From an uncultured Streptococcus sp. (GTDB lineage: Bacteria; Bacillota; Bacilli; Lactobacillales; Aerococcaceae), in the NCBI GenBank assembly GCA_916050055.1, contig CAJZJY010000051.1, positions 1-7,396 on the forward strand: a stretch of DNA of 7,396 nucleotides, read 5' to 3'. The notes below the pieces were generated by a model that saw only the letters and a list, made by a program, of their open reading frames with translations, was not told the origin of the DNA and made no database searches. The translations under genes were made by a program, and so were the position numbers. Shown here in pieces: positions 1 to 5,634 of the stretch. Every line of letters begins with the position of its first letter. Position 1 is the stretch's first letter.

Positions 1-27
1 CACCGGCTGCGAGTCGGTGGTTTTTTT
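1..27 (+). terminator. Rho-independent terminator of a transcript entering from the left
   Basis: Bases 1-8 (CACCGGCT) pair with 12-19 (AGTCGGTG) around a GCG loop, with one G-T pair, and seven T follow at 21-27. This is a textbook intrinsic terminator on the plus strand. The gene it ends lies outside the window. The 3' arm and loop (GAGTCGGTG after CACCG) resemble the last hairpin of type II-A CRISPR tracrRNAs (CACCGAGTCGGTG followed by T), so the RNA may be a tracrRNA. No Cas gene or repeat is visible here to confirm that. Confidence 0.8.
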
Positions 28-47
28 GTTTTCTTTTAAAAAAGGGA

Positions 48-76
48 TTGCCTGGCGAAACTCTCCGTACTATACT
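48..76 (+). promoter_or_regulatory. Promoter of tRNA-Ser(CGA)
   Basis: A -35 box TTGCCT (48-53) and a -10 box TATACT (71-76) are separated by exactly 17 bases. Transcription would start around 83-84, only one or two bases before the mature tRNA 5' end at 85, so the leader is extremely short. The tRNA therefore appears to be transcribed separately from whatever ends at the terminator in 1-27. Confidence 0.75.
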
Positions 77-84
77 AGAACCAT

Positions 85-172
85 GGAGAAGTACCCAAGA
101 GGCTGAAGGGGTCGCACTCGAAATGCGATAGGTCGTAAAAGCGGCGCGGGAGTTCAAATCTCCTCTTCTCCT
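85..172 (+). tRNA. tRNA-Ser, anticodon CGA (reads UCG)
   Basis: The full class II cloverleaf is visible. The acceptor stem is GGAGAAG (85-91) with CTTCTCC (165-171). The D stem is CCC (94-96) with GGG (108-110). The anticodon stem is TCGCA (112-116) with TGCGA (124-128), around loop CTCGAAA with anticodon CGA at 119-121. A long variable arm (GTCGT/GCGGC, loop AAAA) is typical of tRNA-Ser. The T arm is GGGAG, TTCAAAT, CTCCT (148-164). The CCA end is not encoded (TTA follows), so it must be added by the CCA-adding enzyme. The discriminator base (172) is T, whereas bacterial tRNA-Ser usually has G; the fold is otherwise intact. This tRNA serves the UCG codon. The T arm and 3' acceptor of such tRNAs are common integration targets. 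Confidence 0.95.
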
Positions 173-197
173 TATCTTTTTGTGGCTATATCGAGGT

Positions 198-228
198 TAC
201 GGCAAGTTTTGTTCCGTGAATGTTCCGT
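198..228. repeat. Cluster of short TKCCGTRA-like repeats behind the tRNA
   Basis: Two direct copies of TGTTCCGT (210-217 and 221-228) lie 11 bases apart, one helical turn. A related inverted copy, TTGCCGTA, is read on the minus strand at 198-205. The copies sit 26-57 bases downstream of the tRNA 3' end. Short repeats of this kind near a tRNA 3' end can be arm-type sites for a tyrosine recombinase or sites for an activator. No integrase is seen in this window, so the role is an inference only. Confidence 0.35.
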
Positions 229-277
229 AGCTTCTTATTTAGATAGGTTTTTATAGAGTAATGGAGGCTAAACTAAG

Positions 278-616
278 ATGACAAAAGTAAAATTAAATCT
301 CAATCAAACACACTGCTGTGGTATTTATTCTGATAAGACGGTGTACAGTTTTACGGCTGATAGTTATCCAGAATTGTTTTACCTTCTTCAAAAACGTGGA
401 CTTATCGAATCGTTTATTGATGGGGACTTCATTGTTTATGATGAGTTAAGAAAGTATTCTGATTTACCACCTTATCAAAAGCTGACTGAGGAAGAACTAG
501 AAGCGATTGATTTCGATGCGATTATTCAAAAGCTAAGTACGGATGAACTCAAAGCCGTTATCGAGAAGTTCTTTGAATATCGTTTTGAATGTGAGTTTCA
601 AGAAGTAGACGAATAA
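278..616 (+). CDS. Orphan acidic 112-aa protein, function unknown
   Basis: I do not recognise this protein. It starts at the ATG of 278, ten bases behind a GGAGG ribosome binding site (263-267), and ends at TAA 614-616. It is strongly acidic (about 24 Asp/Glu against 12 Lys/Arg), has no signal peptide or membrane segment, and looks like a soluble alpha/beta protein. The N-terminal part is beta-rich (MTKVKLNLNQ, then TVYSFTADSY). A middle helix covers about residues 30-45, and the C-terminal half (about 70-105) is helical and Glu-rich. It has three Cys: an adjacent Cys-Cys pair at 13-14 and one at 105. It stands alone between tRNA-Ser and a terminator, with no clear promoter of its own. The position behind a tRNA and the lack of a known family are compatible with a cargo remnant of an integrated element. 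Codon use and binding site look native, so I am fairly sure it is expressed. Confidence 0.75.
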   Translation: MTKVKLNLNQTHCCGIYSDKTVYSFTADSYPELFYLLQKRGLIESFIDGDFIVYDELRKYSDLPPYQKLTEEELEAIDFDAIIQKLSTDELKAVIEKFFEYRFECEFQEVDE

Positions 617-632
617 ATAGATGTATAAATGA

Positions 633-666
633 AAAAGCTGACGGCTCATAGGAGTTGTCAGCTTTT
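633..666. terminator. Bidirectional terminator between the orphan gene and msmK
   Basis: AAAAGCTGAC (633-642) pairs perfectly with GTCAGCTTTT (657-666) around a 14-base loop. On the minus strand the stem ends in five T, and on the plus strand in four. It lies 16 bases after the orphan gene stop and about 20 bases after the convergent msmK stop, so it serves both. Confidence 0.85.
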
Positions 667-686
667 GTAGTTTCTATAGTTTATTC

Positions 687-1790
687 TTAGCGAATAACTT
701 CCTCAGTTTCTTTATCGAAGAAGTGAGATTTGTTTAAGTCGAATGCTAATTCAACTGTTTCGCCTGGGTTGTGGAAGTCACGAGCATCCACTTTAGATAC
801 GAATTCAGTATCGTCAACACGAGTGTAAAGCATTGTTTCTGCACCAAGTAATTCTGATACGACAACTTCTGCTTTCACTGAAGATGATGGGTAAGTATCG
901 ATAGCGATTTGAGAACTTTCGATATCTTCTGGACGGATACCGAAGATTAATTCTTTTCCATTGTAACCTTTGTCTTCAAGAAGTTTTCTCTTCGCTTCAG
1001 GTAATTGTAATGATAAACCTTTACCATTTGAAATCACGCCATCTTTCAATGTTACATTGAAGAAGTTCATTGCTGGTGATCCGATGAATCCAGCTACGAA
1101 TACGTTGTTAGGAGTGTTGTACACTTCTTGTGGTGAACCGATTTGTTGTACGAAACCATCTTTCATGATTACGATACGGTCAGCCATTGTCATCGCTTCT
1201 GTTTGGTCGTGAGTTACGTAAATTGTTGTTGTTTCTAAACGACGGTGTAATTTCGCAATTTCAGCACGCATCGCAACACGTAATTTAGCATCTAAGTTAG
1301 AAAGAGGTTCGTCCATTAAGAATACTTTCGCATCACGAACGATCGCACGTCCTAAAGCCACACGTTGACGTTGACCACCAGATAAAGCTGCTGGTTTACG
1401 TTCTAAGTATTGAGCTAATCCTAAGATTTCAGCTGCGTTTTTAACACGTTTGTCAATTTCAGCTTTGTCGTATTTACGTAATTTCAAACCGAATGCCATG
1501 TTGTCATATACGCTCATGTGAGGATATAGGGCATAGTTTTGGAATACCATCGCGATATCACGATCTTTTGGAGCTACGTCGTTCATTACAACGTCGCCAA
1601 TTTTTAATTCCCCTTCAGAAATATCTTCAAGACCAGCGATCATACGAAGAGTTGTTGATTTACCGCATCCTGAAGGACCTACGAATACGATGAACTCGCG
1701 GTCTTTGATGTGTAAGTTAAAGTCTGTTACGGAATAGTTTTCCGCGTTGTCATATTTTTTGTGAATATGATTTAATTGCATTTCTACCAT
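687..1790 (-). CDS. msmK: Sugar ABC transporter ATP-binding protein (UgpC/MsmK/MsmX family)
   Basis: This is a 367-aa ATPase of carbohydrate importers that couples ATP hydrolysis to uptake through separate permease pairs. All ABC motifs are intact: Walker [10 protein letters not shown] at residues 38-46, Q-loop Gln84 ([12 protein letters not shown]), signature LSGGQ at 136-140, Walker B VFLMDEP at 156-162 and the switch His at 194 (VTHDQTEAM). The rest, from about 235 to the end, is the MalK-type regulatory/TOBE domain (FIGSPAMNF, then FGIRPEDI). Length is normal for the family. The start is the ATG of MVEMQLNHI, behind a G-rich stretch (AGGGGG on the minus strand, about 1797-1802). A second Met four codons in is an alternative. 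No sugar-binding protein or permease gene is adjacent, which is usual for MsmK/MsmX, a shared ATPase serving several sugar importers encoded elsewhere. The symbol could equally be msmX or ugpC. Confidence 0.93.
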   Translation of the reverse strand: MVEMQLNHIHKKYDNAENYSVTDFNLHIKDREFIVFVGPSGCGKSTTLRMIAGLEDISEGELKIGDVVMNDVAPKDRDIAMVFQNYALYPHMSVYDNMAFGLKLRKYDKAEIDKRVKNAAEILGLAQYLERKPAALSGGQRQRVALGRAIVRDAKVFLMDEPLSNLDAKLRVAMRAEIAKLHRRLETTTIYVTHDQTEAMTMADRIVIMKDGFVQQIGSPQEVYNTPNNVFVAGFIGSPAMNFFNVTLKDGVISNGKGLSLQLPEAKRKLLEDKGYNGKELIFGIRPEDIESSQIAIDTYPSSSVKAEVVVSELLGAETMLYTRVDDTEFVSKVDARDFHNPGETVELAFDLNKSHFFDKETEEVIR

Positions 1791-1819
1791 TAGGATTTCC
1801 CCCTATAATTTGTTTTACA

Positions 1820-1831
1820 GTAACAGTTTAC
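1820..1831. promoter_or_regulatory. Degenerate cre-like dyad upstream of msmK
   Basis: GTAACAGTTTAC is a near-palindrome about 30 bases before the msmK start. Read on the minus strand it resembles a catabolite-responsive element (GTAAACnGTTAC-like), but the usual central CG is replaced by CT. CcpA control of sugar ATPases of this type would make sense, but the match is imperfect and I could not place a convincing msmK -10/-35 pair next to it. Confidence 0.25.
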
Positions 1832-1862
1832 GATTTTTAGGGGGAAAGAGATAGGGGAAGGT

Positions 1863-1891
1863 TGCACAAAAACGACTGTAAAAATTGTGCA
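1863..1891. repeat. Inverted repeat in the msmK-dut divergent intergenic region
   Basis: TGCACAA (1863-1869) and TTGTGCA (1885-1891) form a 7-base inverted repeat with a 15-base spacer. A second pair, TTTTACAGT (1813-1821) and ACTGTAAAA (1875-1883), overlaps the same area. Being placed between divergent genes they may be protein-binding sites, but no known operator is matched. Confidence 0.3.
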
Positions 1892-1936
1892 CTTTGCCCA
1901 AAAAGTATCCCTTATTTTTAAAATTTGGACGTAACT

Positions 1937-1942
1937 TATAAT
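1937..1942 (+). promoter_or_regulatory. Candidate distal -10 box for the dut operon
   Basis: A perfect TATAAT lies 90 bases before the chosen dut start. The -35 region is poor (TTTTTA at 1915-1920, spacer 16), so this is a weak call; an A/T-rich upstream stretch might compensate. Confidence 0.35.
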
Positions 1943-1988
1943 AAAGAAGTAAAAAAGTATTGAGAAGGATGCAACACGTGCCAAACAA

Positions 1989-1997
1989 TGTTATGAT
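1989..1997 (+). promoter_or_regulatory. Extended -10 promoter for the dut operon
   Basis: TGTTATGAT is an extended -10 element (TG, one base, TATGAT) that does not depend on a strong -35 box. It puts the start of transcription near 2004, leaving a leader of about 28 bases that contains the ribosome binding site of the ATG at 2032. It argues against the longer reading frame beginning at TTG 1960. Confidence 0.5.
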
Positions 1998-2031
1998 AGG
2001 GGATAGAAACTTACATGAAAAAGGTGATGAA

Positions 2032-2595
2032 ATGGAAAGAAAACGTGGATTTGAAATCGTATCTGCTTATGAAGGAAAAGGAATCACTGTTCCAAAACGT
2101 TCGACAAAACATTCAGCAGGATATGACTTCGAAGCTGCCGAAGATATCATATTACCAAGCATTTGGAAAATGCTTTTCAAATTTGCAGCCACTCAATTAA
2201 AACAATGGATTTATACAACGGATAAAGAAAAAGTAGAAGAAGAATTGGCTAAAGAGCAAAAAGTCTTAAAACCAGTGCTTGTTCCAACGGGAATCAAGTC
2301 TTATATGCAAGAAGATGAGTACTTACAATTGGCGAACCGTTCAAGTAACCCATTGAAACACTTCCTTGTCTTACCAAACGGTGTGGGAATCGTGGATAGC
2401 GACTACTACAACAACCCTGACAATGAAGGGCATATTTACTTCCAATTATTAAACTTCGGATTATTCGATAAAGAAATTAAAAAAGGCGATCGTATCGGCC
2501 AAGGAATCTTCCTACCGTTCTTAAAAGCGGATGCGGATGAAGAAAACGATATGAATGAACGTACAGGCGGCTTTGGTTCTTCTGGCGTTCGTTAG
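2032..2595 (+). CDS. dut: Trimeric dUTP diphosphatase with internal insertion
   Basis: Hydrolyses dUTP to dUMP and pyrophosphate, keeping uracil out of DNA and supplying dUMP for thymidylate synthesis. All five motifs of the homotrimeric family are present in the 187-aa product: motif 1 SAGYDFEAA (28-36), motif 2 NRSSN (102-106), motif 3 NGVGIVDSDYY (116-126, with the catalytic Asp122), motif 4 KKGDRIGQ (150-157) and motif 5 RTGGFGSSG (177-185). Between motif 1 and VPTG (84-87) there is an extra segment of about 40 residues (43-81), with an aromatic/hydrophobic helix and then a charged helix. The streptococcal enzyme as I remember it lacks this segment, while some enterococcal-type enzymes seem to have one. 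I chose ATG 2032 because AAAGGTGA lies just before it and an extended -10 box sits at 1989-1997; the frame is open back to TTG 1960, but without a proper ribosome binding site. First gene of the dut-radA-yacL operon. Confidence 0.93.
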   Translation: MERKRGFEIVSAYEGKGITVPKRSTKHSAGYDFEAAEDIILPSIWKMLFKFAATQLKQWIYTTDKEKVEEELAKEQKVLKPVLVPTGIKSYMQEDEYLQLANRSSNPLKHFLVLPNGVGIVDSDYYNNPDNEGHIYFQLLNFGLFDKEIKKGDRIGQGIFLPFLKADADEENDMNERTGGFGSSGVR

Positions 2596-2607
2596 AAAGG
2601 AGCCAAA

Positions 2608-3993
2608 ATGGCAAAAGCAGCCACAAGTTTTGTATGTAGAGAGTGTGGATATAATTCACCAAAATATTTAGGAAAATGCCCAAACTGCGGGAACTGGTCT
2701 ACGATGGAAGAGTTCAAGGAAACGACGAGCAATGCGAAACGTCCTTCTTTAGTGCAACATTCAGAAGAAGCACATAAGACAAAACCAATGCGATTAGACC
2801 AAGTTTCTTATGAGCGTGTGAATCGTGTGAAGACATCGATTAGCGAACTCGACCGTGTACTTGGAGGCGGAGTGGTGCCTGGTTCTCTAGTATTAATTGG
2901 TGGAGACCCTGGGATTGGAAAATCTACCTTATTATTACAAGTGTCTAGTGAATTACAACAAACACAAGGAACGGTTCTCTATGTCTCGGGAGAAGAAAGT
3001 GCGTCTCAAATTAAAATGCGTGCGGAGCGTCTTGGGATGCAAGCAGACGGATTTTATATTTACGCTGAAACAAACCTAGAAGATATCGTTGCGCAAGTGG
3101 AAGCATTGAAACCAGACTATGTCATTATCGATTCCATCCAAACGATGACACATCCGCAAGCCAATGGGGTTGCAGGAAGTGTGTCTCATGTTCGTGAGGC
3201 GACAGCTACATTGATGCGACTAGCAAAGCTCAATCAGATTGCTATCTTTATCGTTGGTCACGTGACAAAAGAAGGAGCATTAGCAGGGCCACGTATGTTG
3301 GAACATATGGTGGATACCGTTCTTTATTTCGAAGGGGATAAACATCATAGCTTCCGCGTGCTTCGTTCCGTGAAAAATCGTTTTGGGTCCACTAACGAGA
3401 TTGGCGTTTTCGAAATGCATCAAGAAGGGCTGAACGAAGTAACGAACCCTTCCGAAGTCTTCTTAGAAGAACGTCTTGCAGGCGCAACAGGCTCTGCAAT
3501 TGTCGTGTCTCTTGAAGGAACTAGACCGATTTTAACAGAGGTGCAATGTTTATTGTCACCAACGGCCTTTGGAAATGCACGCCGTACGACAAGTGGTTTG
3601 GACTATAATCGTGTAGCGCTCTTGATGGCAGTTCTTGAGAAACGTGCAGGACTTCTATTACAAAACCAAGATGCTTACTTTAAATCAACAGGTGGTTTGA
3701 AACTGGGCGAACCCGCAGTCGACTTAGCGATTGCAATGAGTATTGTTTCAAGCTACAAGGAAAAAGAAACGCAAATGGGTGATTGCTTTATCGGAGAAAT
3801 CGGCTTGACTGGTGAAATTCGTAAAGTGAATCGTGTCTATGACCGTGTTCGCGAAGCTGAAAAGCTCGGATTCAAGCGTGTCTTTATTCCAAAAAATAAT
3901 TTAGATGGATGGGAACTTCCAAAAAATATCGAAGTCGTTGGAGTATCTTCTGTCAAAGAAGCTATTTACAAAGCCTTCGGAAAAGAAAATTAG
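2608..3993 (+). CDS. radA: DNA repair/recombination helicase-like ATPase RadA (Sms)
   Basis: RadA/Sms is a hexameric RecA-like motor that helps extend D-loops during recombinational repair and, in competent Gram-positives, during transformation. The 461-aa product has the full family layout. An N-terminal C4 zinc finger has Cys10, 13, 24 and 27 (CRECG, then CPNCG). The RecA core has Walker [10 protein letters not shown] (99-107) and Walker B YVIID (171-175). The family-specific KNRFG motif is at 256-260. A Lon-protease-like C-terminal domain (about 290-461) is included, with the [12 protein letters not shown] and [10 protein letters not shown] stretches. Length and motifs are typical. The ATG at 2608 follows AAAGGAG (2596-2602), 12 bases after the dut stop. 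It is flanked by dut and the PIN-TRAM gene, a common arrangement in Lactobacillales. Confidence 0.97.
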   Translation: MAKAATSFVCRECGYNSPKYLGKCPNCGNWSTMEEFKETTSNAKRPSLVQHSEEAHKTKPMRLDQVSYERVNRVKTSISELDRVLGGGVVPGSLVLIGGDPGIGKSTLLLQVSSELQQTQGTVLYVSGEESASQIKMRAERLGMQADGFYIYAETNLEDIVAQVEALKPDYVIIDSIQTMTHPQANGVAGSVSHVREATATLMRLAKLNQIAIFIVGHVTKEGALAGPRMLEHMVDTVLYFEGDKHHSFRVLRSVKNRFGSTNEIGVFEMHQEGLNEVTNPSEVFLEERLAGATGSAIVVSLEGTRPILTEVQCLLSPTAFGNARRTTSGLDYNRVALLMAVLEKRAGLLLQNQDAYFKSTGGLKLGEPAVDLAIAMSIVSSYKEKETQMGDCFIGEIGLTGEIRKVNRVYDRVREAEKLGFKRVFIPKNNLDGWELPKNIEVVGVSSVKEAIYKAFGKEN

Positions 3994-4007
3994 AAAGGAG
4001 AACTGTT

Positions 4008-5132
4008 ATGGAACAACCTAAAAAATTTCGAGCATACGGAAGAAAGTTATTGCAACTGATTTTCGTATTGCTCGGAGGGTCTTTAGGTGCAACGTACTTT
4101 CCAAGTCTATGGCAAGCATTCAACATTACGAATGAATGGTTAACATCTCAAGTTACGAATATTTTGTTAGGTGCTATTATTTTATTCTTTATATCCCTAT
4201 TCGTGACGGATCCGATTTTAGCGGGTATTCGTAGACTTGAAAAACTCGTTAGCCAACTTTCTGTGAGCTATTTACTCTTTGGAATGATTGGTGCACTGAT
4301 TGGGCTCTTAGTCGCATGGCTCGTTGGATTGCCATTTACAAACTTACAAATTCCAGCAATTACGCAAGCTTTACCAATCGCCTTAAGTATTATCTTTGGG
4401 TATCTTGGCTTTTATGTGGGAACGACGCGTCGTGAAGATATTTTAAAAGCTTTTACGGGAACAAGAAAGAAAACGGAGGATTCTCCAGTGCTTGAACGTA
4501 AAGCAGGAGATAACTTCAGAAAATACAAACTGCTTGATACAAGCGTCATTATTGATGGACGAATTTACGATATCGCTAAAACAGGCTTTATCGAAGGAGT
4601 ACTCGTGATTCCAGTATTTGTACTGAATGAATTACAATATATCGCCGATAGCGCTGATAGCTTAAAACGTGTGAGAGGGCGCCGTGGATTAGATATTTTA
4701 AACGCTCTTCAAAAAGAAGAGAATATTAAAGTTGAAATTTACGATGGAGACTATGACGATATTAATGAAGTGGACCGCAAGTTAATTCGCTTGGCAAAGG
4801 CGATTGACGGCATTATTATCACAAACGATTTTAACTTAAATAAAGTTAGTGAGTTCCAAAATGTGCCAGTCTTTAATATTAATGCGTTAGCGCAAGCCAT
4901 CAAGCCAGTTGTAATTCCAGGGGAAACCTTGAAGACGACGGTGGTTAAATCGGGAACGGAGCGCCAACAAGGGGTTGCGTACTTGGATGACGGTACGATG
5001 ATTGTCGTGGAAGATGGACAATATTATATGAACCAAGAGATTGAAGTGGTCGTAACGAGCGCCCTTCAAACTGCAGCAGGTCGTATGATTTTCGCTAAAC
5101 CACTGCATAGCCAAAAGAAAATTAAACAATAA
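4008..5132 (+). CDS. yacL: PIN-TRAM membrane protein, YacL family (putative RNase)
   Basis: A 374-aa membrane-anchored protein with a cytoplasmic PIN nuclease-like domain followed by a TRAM RNA-binding domain. Four membrane helices are seen at about 14-30, 50-67, 88-108 and 121-139. The PIN domain (about 174-290) carries the acidic residues expected for metal binding: Asp177 (LLDTSVIIDGR), Glu208 (VLNEL), Asp256 (NEVDRKL) and Asp274 (TNDFN). The TRAM domain covers about 298-360 (PGETLKTTV to ALQTAAGRMIFA). The acidic set suggests an active ribonuclease, but the substrate is not known to me. The frame is open upstream to 3909 inside radA. I chose ATG 4008 because AAAGGAG (3994-4000) precedes it and the membrane helix follows at once. 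It is the last gene of the dut-radA-yacL operon. In many relatives gltX follows; here it does not. Confidence 0.93.
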   Translation: MEQPKKFRAYGRKLLQLIFVLLGGSLGATYFPSLWQAFNITNEWLTSQVTNILLGAIILFFISLFVTDPILAGIRRLEKLVSQLSVSYLLFGMIGALIGLLVAWLVGLPFTNLQIPAITQALPIALSIIFGYLGFYVGTTRREDILKAFTGTRKKTEDSPVLERKAGDNFRKYKLLDTSVIIDGRIYDIAKTGFIEGVLVIPVFVLNELQYIADSADSLKRVRGRRGLDILNALQKEENIKVEIYDGDYDDINEVDRKLIRLAKAIDGIIITNDFNLNKVSEFQNVPVFNINALAQAIKPVVIPGETLKTTVVKSGTERQQGVAYLDDGTMIVVEDGQYYMNQEIEVVVTSALQTAAGRMIFAKPLHSQKKIKQ

Positions 5133-5150
5133 AGTGCAAAAAGATTACTT

Positions 5151-5170
5151 CGAATCCTTTCGGATTTGTT
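5151..5170 (+). terminator. Weak hairpin after yacL
   Basis: CGAATCC (5151-5157) pairs with GGATTTG (5162-5168) with one G-T pair and a TTTC loop, followed by TT and then TATAAT. The T run is short and broken, so it may only partly terminate the operon or may be part of the promoter region of the downstream small RNA. Confidence 0.35.
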
Positions 5171-5176
5171 TATAAT
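5171..5176 (+). promoter_or_regulatory. -10 box of a candidate small RNA gene
   Basis: A perfect TATAAT lies 39 bases after the yacL stop. The best -35 is TTCGAA (5149-5154) with a 16-base spacer, which is a poor match. Predicted start is 5182-5184. No protein gene lies downstream before the terminator at 5228-5267, apart from an 18-codon frame. Confidence 0.5.
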
Positions 5177-5182
5177 CGCTGT

Positions 5183-5267
5183 AATGGGGCACCGGTTCGA
5201 GCCGAAGTCTCTCACCTTTAAAGCCTCAAAGCTGGAGTAAGGAATAAATTCCTAACTCCAGCTTTTT
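5183..5267 (+). ncRNA. Candidate small RNA or small-peptide transcript, about 85 nt
   Basis: The interval between the TATAAT at 5171 and the strong terminator at 5228-5267 would give an RNA of about 85 bases. Within it CGG/CCG (5193-5204) can form a small hairpin with a UCGA-type loop, and GGGGC (5186-5190) can pair with GCCTC (5223-5227), closing the 5' half. An 18-codon reading frame, MGHRFEPKSLTFKASKLE, runs from ATG 5184 to TAA 5238-5240; it would be leaderless, with no ribosome binding site, and its stop lies inside the terminator stem. I recognise no known RNA family. A decayed T-box leader (GGGGCACCGG is faintly like the T-box) was considered, but no + strand gene follows. Confidence 0.4.
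5228..5267 (+). terminator. Strong rho-independent terminator
   Basis: AAAGCTGGAGT (5228-5238) pairs with ACTCCAGCTTT (5255-5265). After one A-A mismatch the stem continues as AGGAA with TTCCT. Five T (5263-5267) end it on the plus strand. It ends the small RNA and any read-through from yacL. On the minus strand only three T follow. Confidence 0.85.
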
Positions 5268-5394
5268 CGCATTTAATGCTATTCCGCATTACTACGATTA
5301 TAAAATCCGCACGATTCTTCGTAATCATGGTGCTTAAATTTAATTTTCTTTTGGTTGGAGCAATCAACGACCTGCTGACAATTTGAATAAATAG
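5268..5394. other. Intergenic stretch without a supported gene
   Basis: This stretch holds only short dyads: GCATTTAATGC (5269-5279) and TTGGTTG/CAATCAA (5351-5367, 3-base loop). A minus-strand TATAAT (5297-5302) has a weak -35. The long minus-strand open frame crossing it (5218-5484) has no ribosome binding site, overlaps two terminators and the RHH gene, and is not taken as coding. Confidence 0.5.
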
Positions 5395-5427
5395 AAAAAG
5401 GATGGACGAATTTCGTCCATCCTTTTT
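5395..5427. terminator. Bidirectional terminator after the SPFH-RHH operon
   Basis: A perfect 14-bp stem, AAAAAGGATGGACG (5395-5408) with CGTCCATCCTTTTT (5414-5427), surrounds a 5-base loop. It has five T on either strand. It lies immediately after the RHH gene stop on the minus strand. Confidence 0.92.
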
Positions 5428-5428
5428 G

Positions 5429-5632
5429 TTATTCAATATCGATTTCAAATGGTTCGTCAATGGTTTCCGAGACGTATTTACCATCTTTCTTACGTTGCTT
5501 CACGCATTCCGTTAATAAGTATTCGATTTGTCCGTTGACTGATCTAAAATCATCTTCTGCCCATGATGCGATAGCAGCATATAATTTAGATGACAGTCGT
5601 AATGGAATTTGTTTTTTCTTTAAATCAGCCAT
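5429..5632 (-). CDS. Arc-type ribbon-helix-helix DNA-binding protein
   Basis: A 67-aa protein with the ribbon-helix-helix fold of Arc/MetJ-like repressors, which act as dimers inserting a beta strand in the DNA major groove. The strand is KQIPLRL (7-13), helix A is about 14-30 (SSKLYAAIASWAEDDFR), and helix B starts with SVNGQIEYLL (31-40). The RSVNGQI stretch is close to the RSVNSEI of phage P22 Arc. The tail is acidic (ETIDEPFEIDIE). Its ATG is 2 bases after the SPFH stop, and AGGAAG inside the end of the SPFH gene is the likely ribosome binding site, so translation is probably coupled. Small Arc-like genes behind SPFH genes occur in other Gram-positives, as far as I recall. It may be a repressor of its own operon or, less likely, an antitoxin; no toxin gene is next to it. 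Confidence 0.88.
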   Translation of the reverse strand: MADLKKKQIPLRLSSKLYAAIASWAEDDFRSVNGQIEYLLTECVKQRKKDGKYVSETIDEPFEIDIE

Positions 5633-5634
5633 CG

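Noticed and set aside
970..1212. Plus-strand open frame inside msmK
   Set aside because: Antisense shadow of a strongly conserved ABC ATPase; no ribosome binding site.
1887..1892. GTGCAC shared by the msmK-dut intergenic region and the adcC promoter
   Set aside because: A six-base palindrome occurring twice in 7.4 kb is expected by chance.
1960..2031. N-terminal extension of dut from TTG 1960 (or ATG 1969)
   Set aside because: No spaced ribosome binding site and an extended -10 box inside the extension; the ATG at 2032 has AAAGGTGA in front.
3909..4007. N-terminal extension of the PIN-TRAM protein into radA
   Set aside because: It would overlap radA by 85 bases; ATG 4008 has a consensus ribosome binding site and is followed at once by the membrane helix.
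5184..5220. tRNA fragment suggested by CGGTTCGAGCCG
   Set aside because: It looks like a T arm, but a 7-base T loop leaves no 5-bp T stem, and no acceptor or anticodon arms can be found.
5183..5267. T-box leader (GGGGCACCGG followed by a terminator)
   Set aside because: The T-box core match is poor, there is no specifier stem, and no plus-strand gene lies downstream.
5218..5484. 88-codon minus-strand open frame after yacL
   Set aside because: No ribosome binding site, runs through two terminators and overlaps the well-supported RHH gene.
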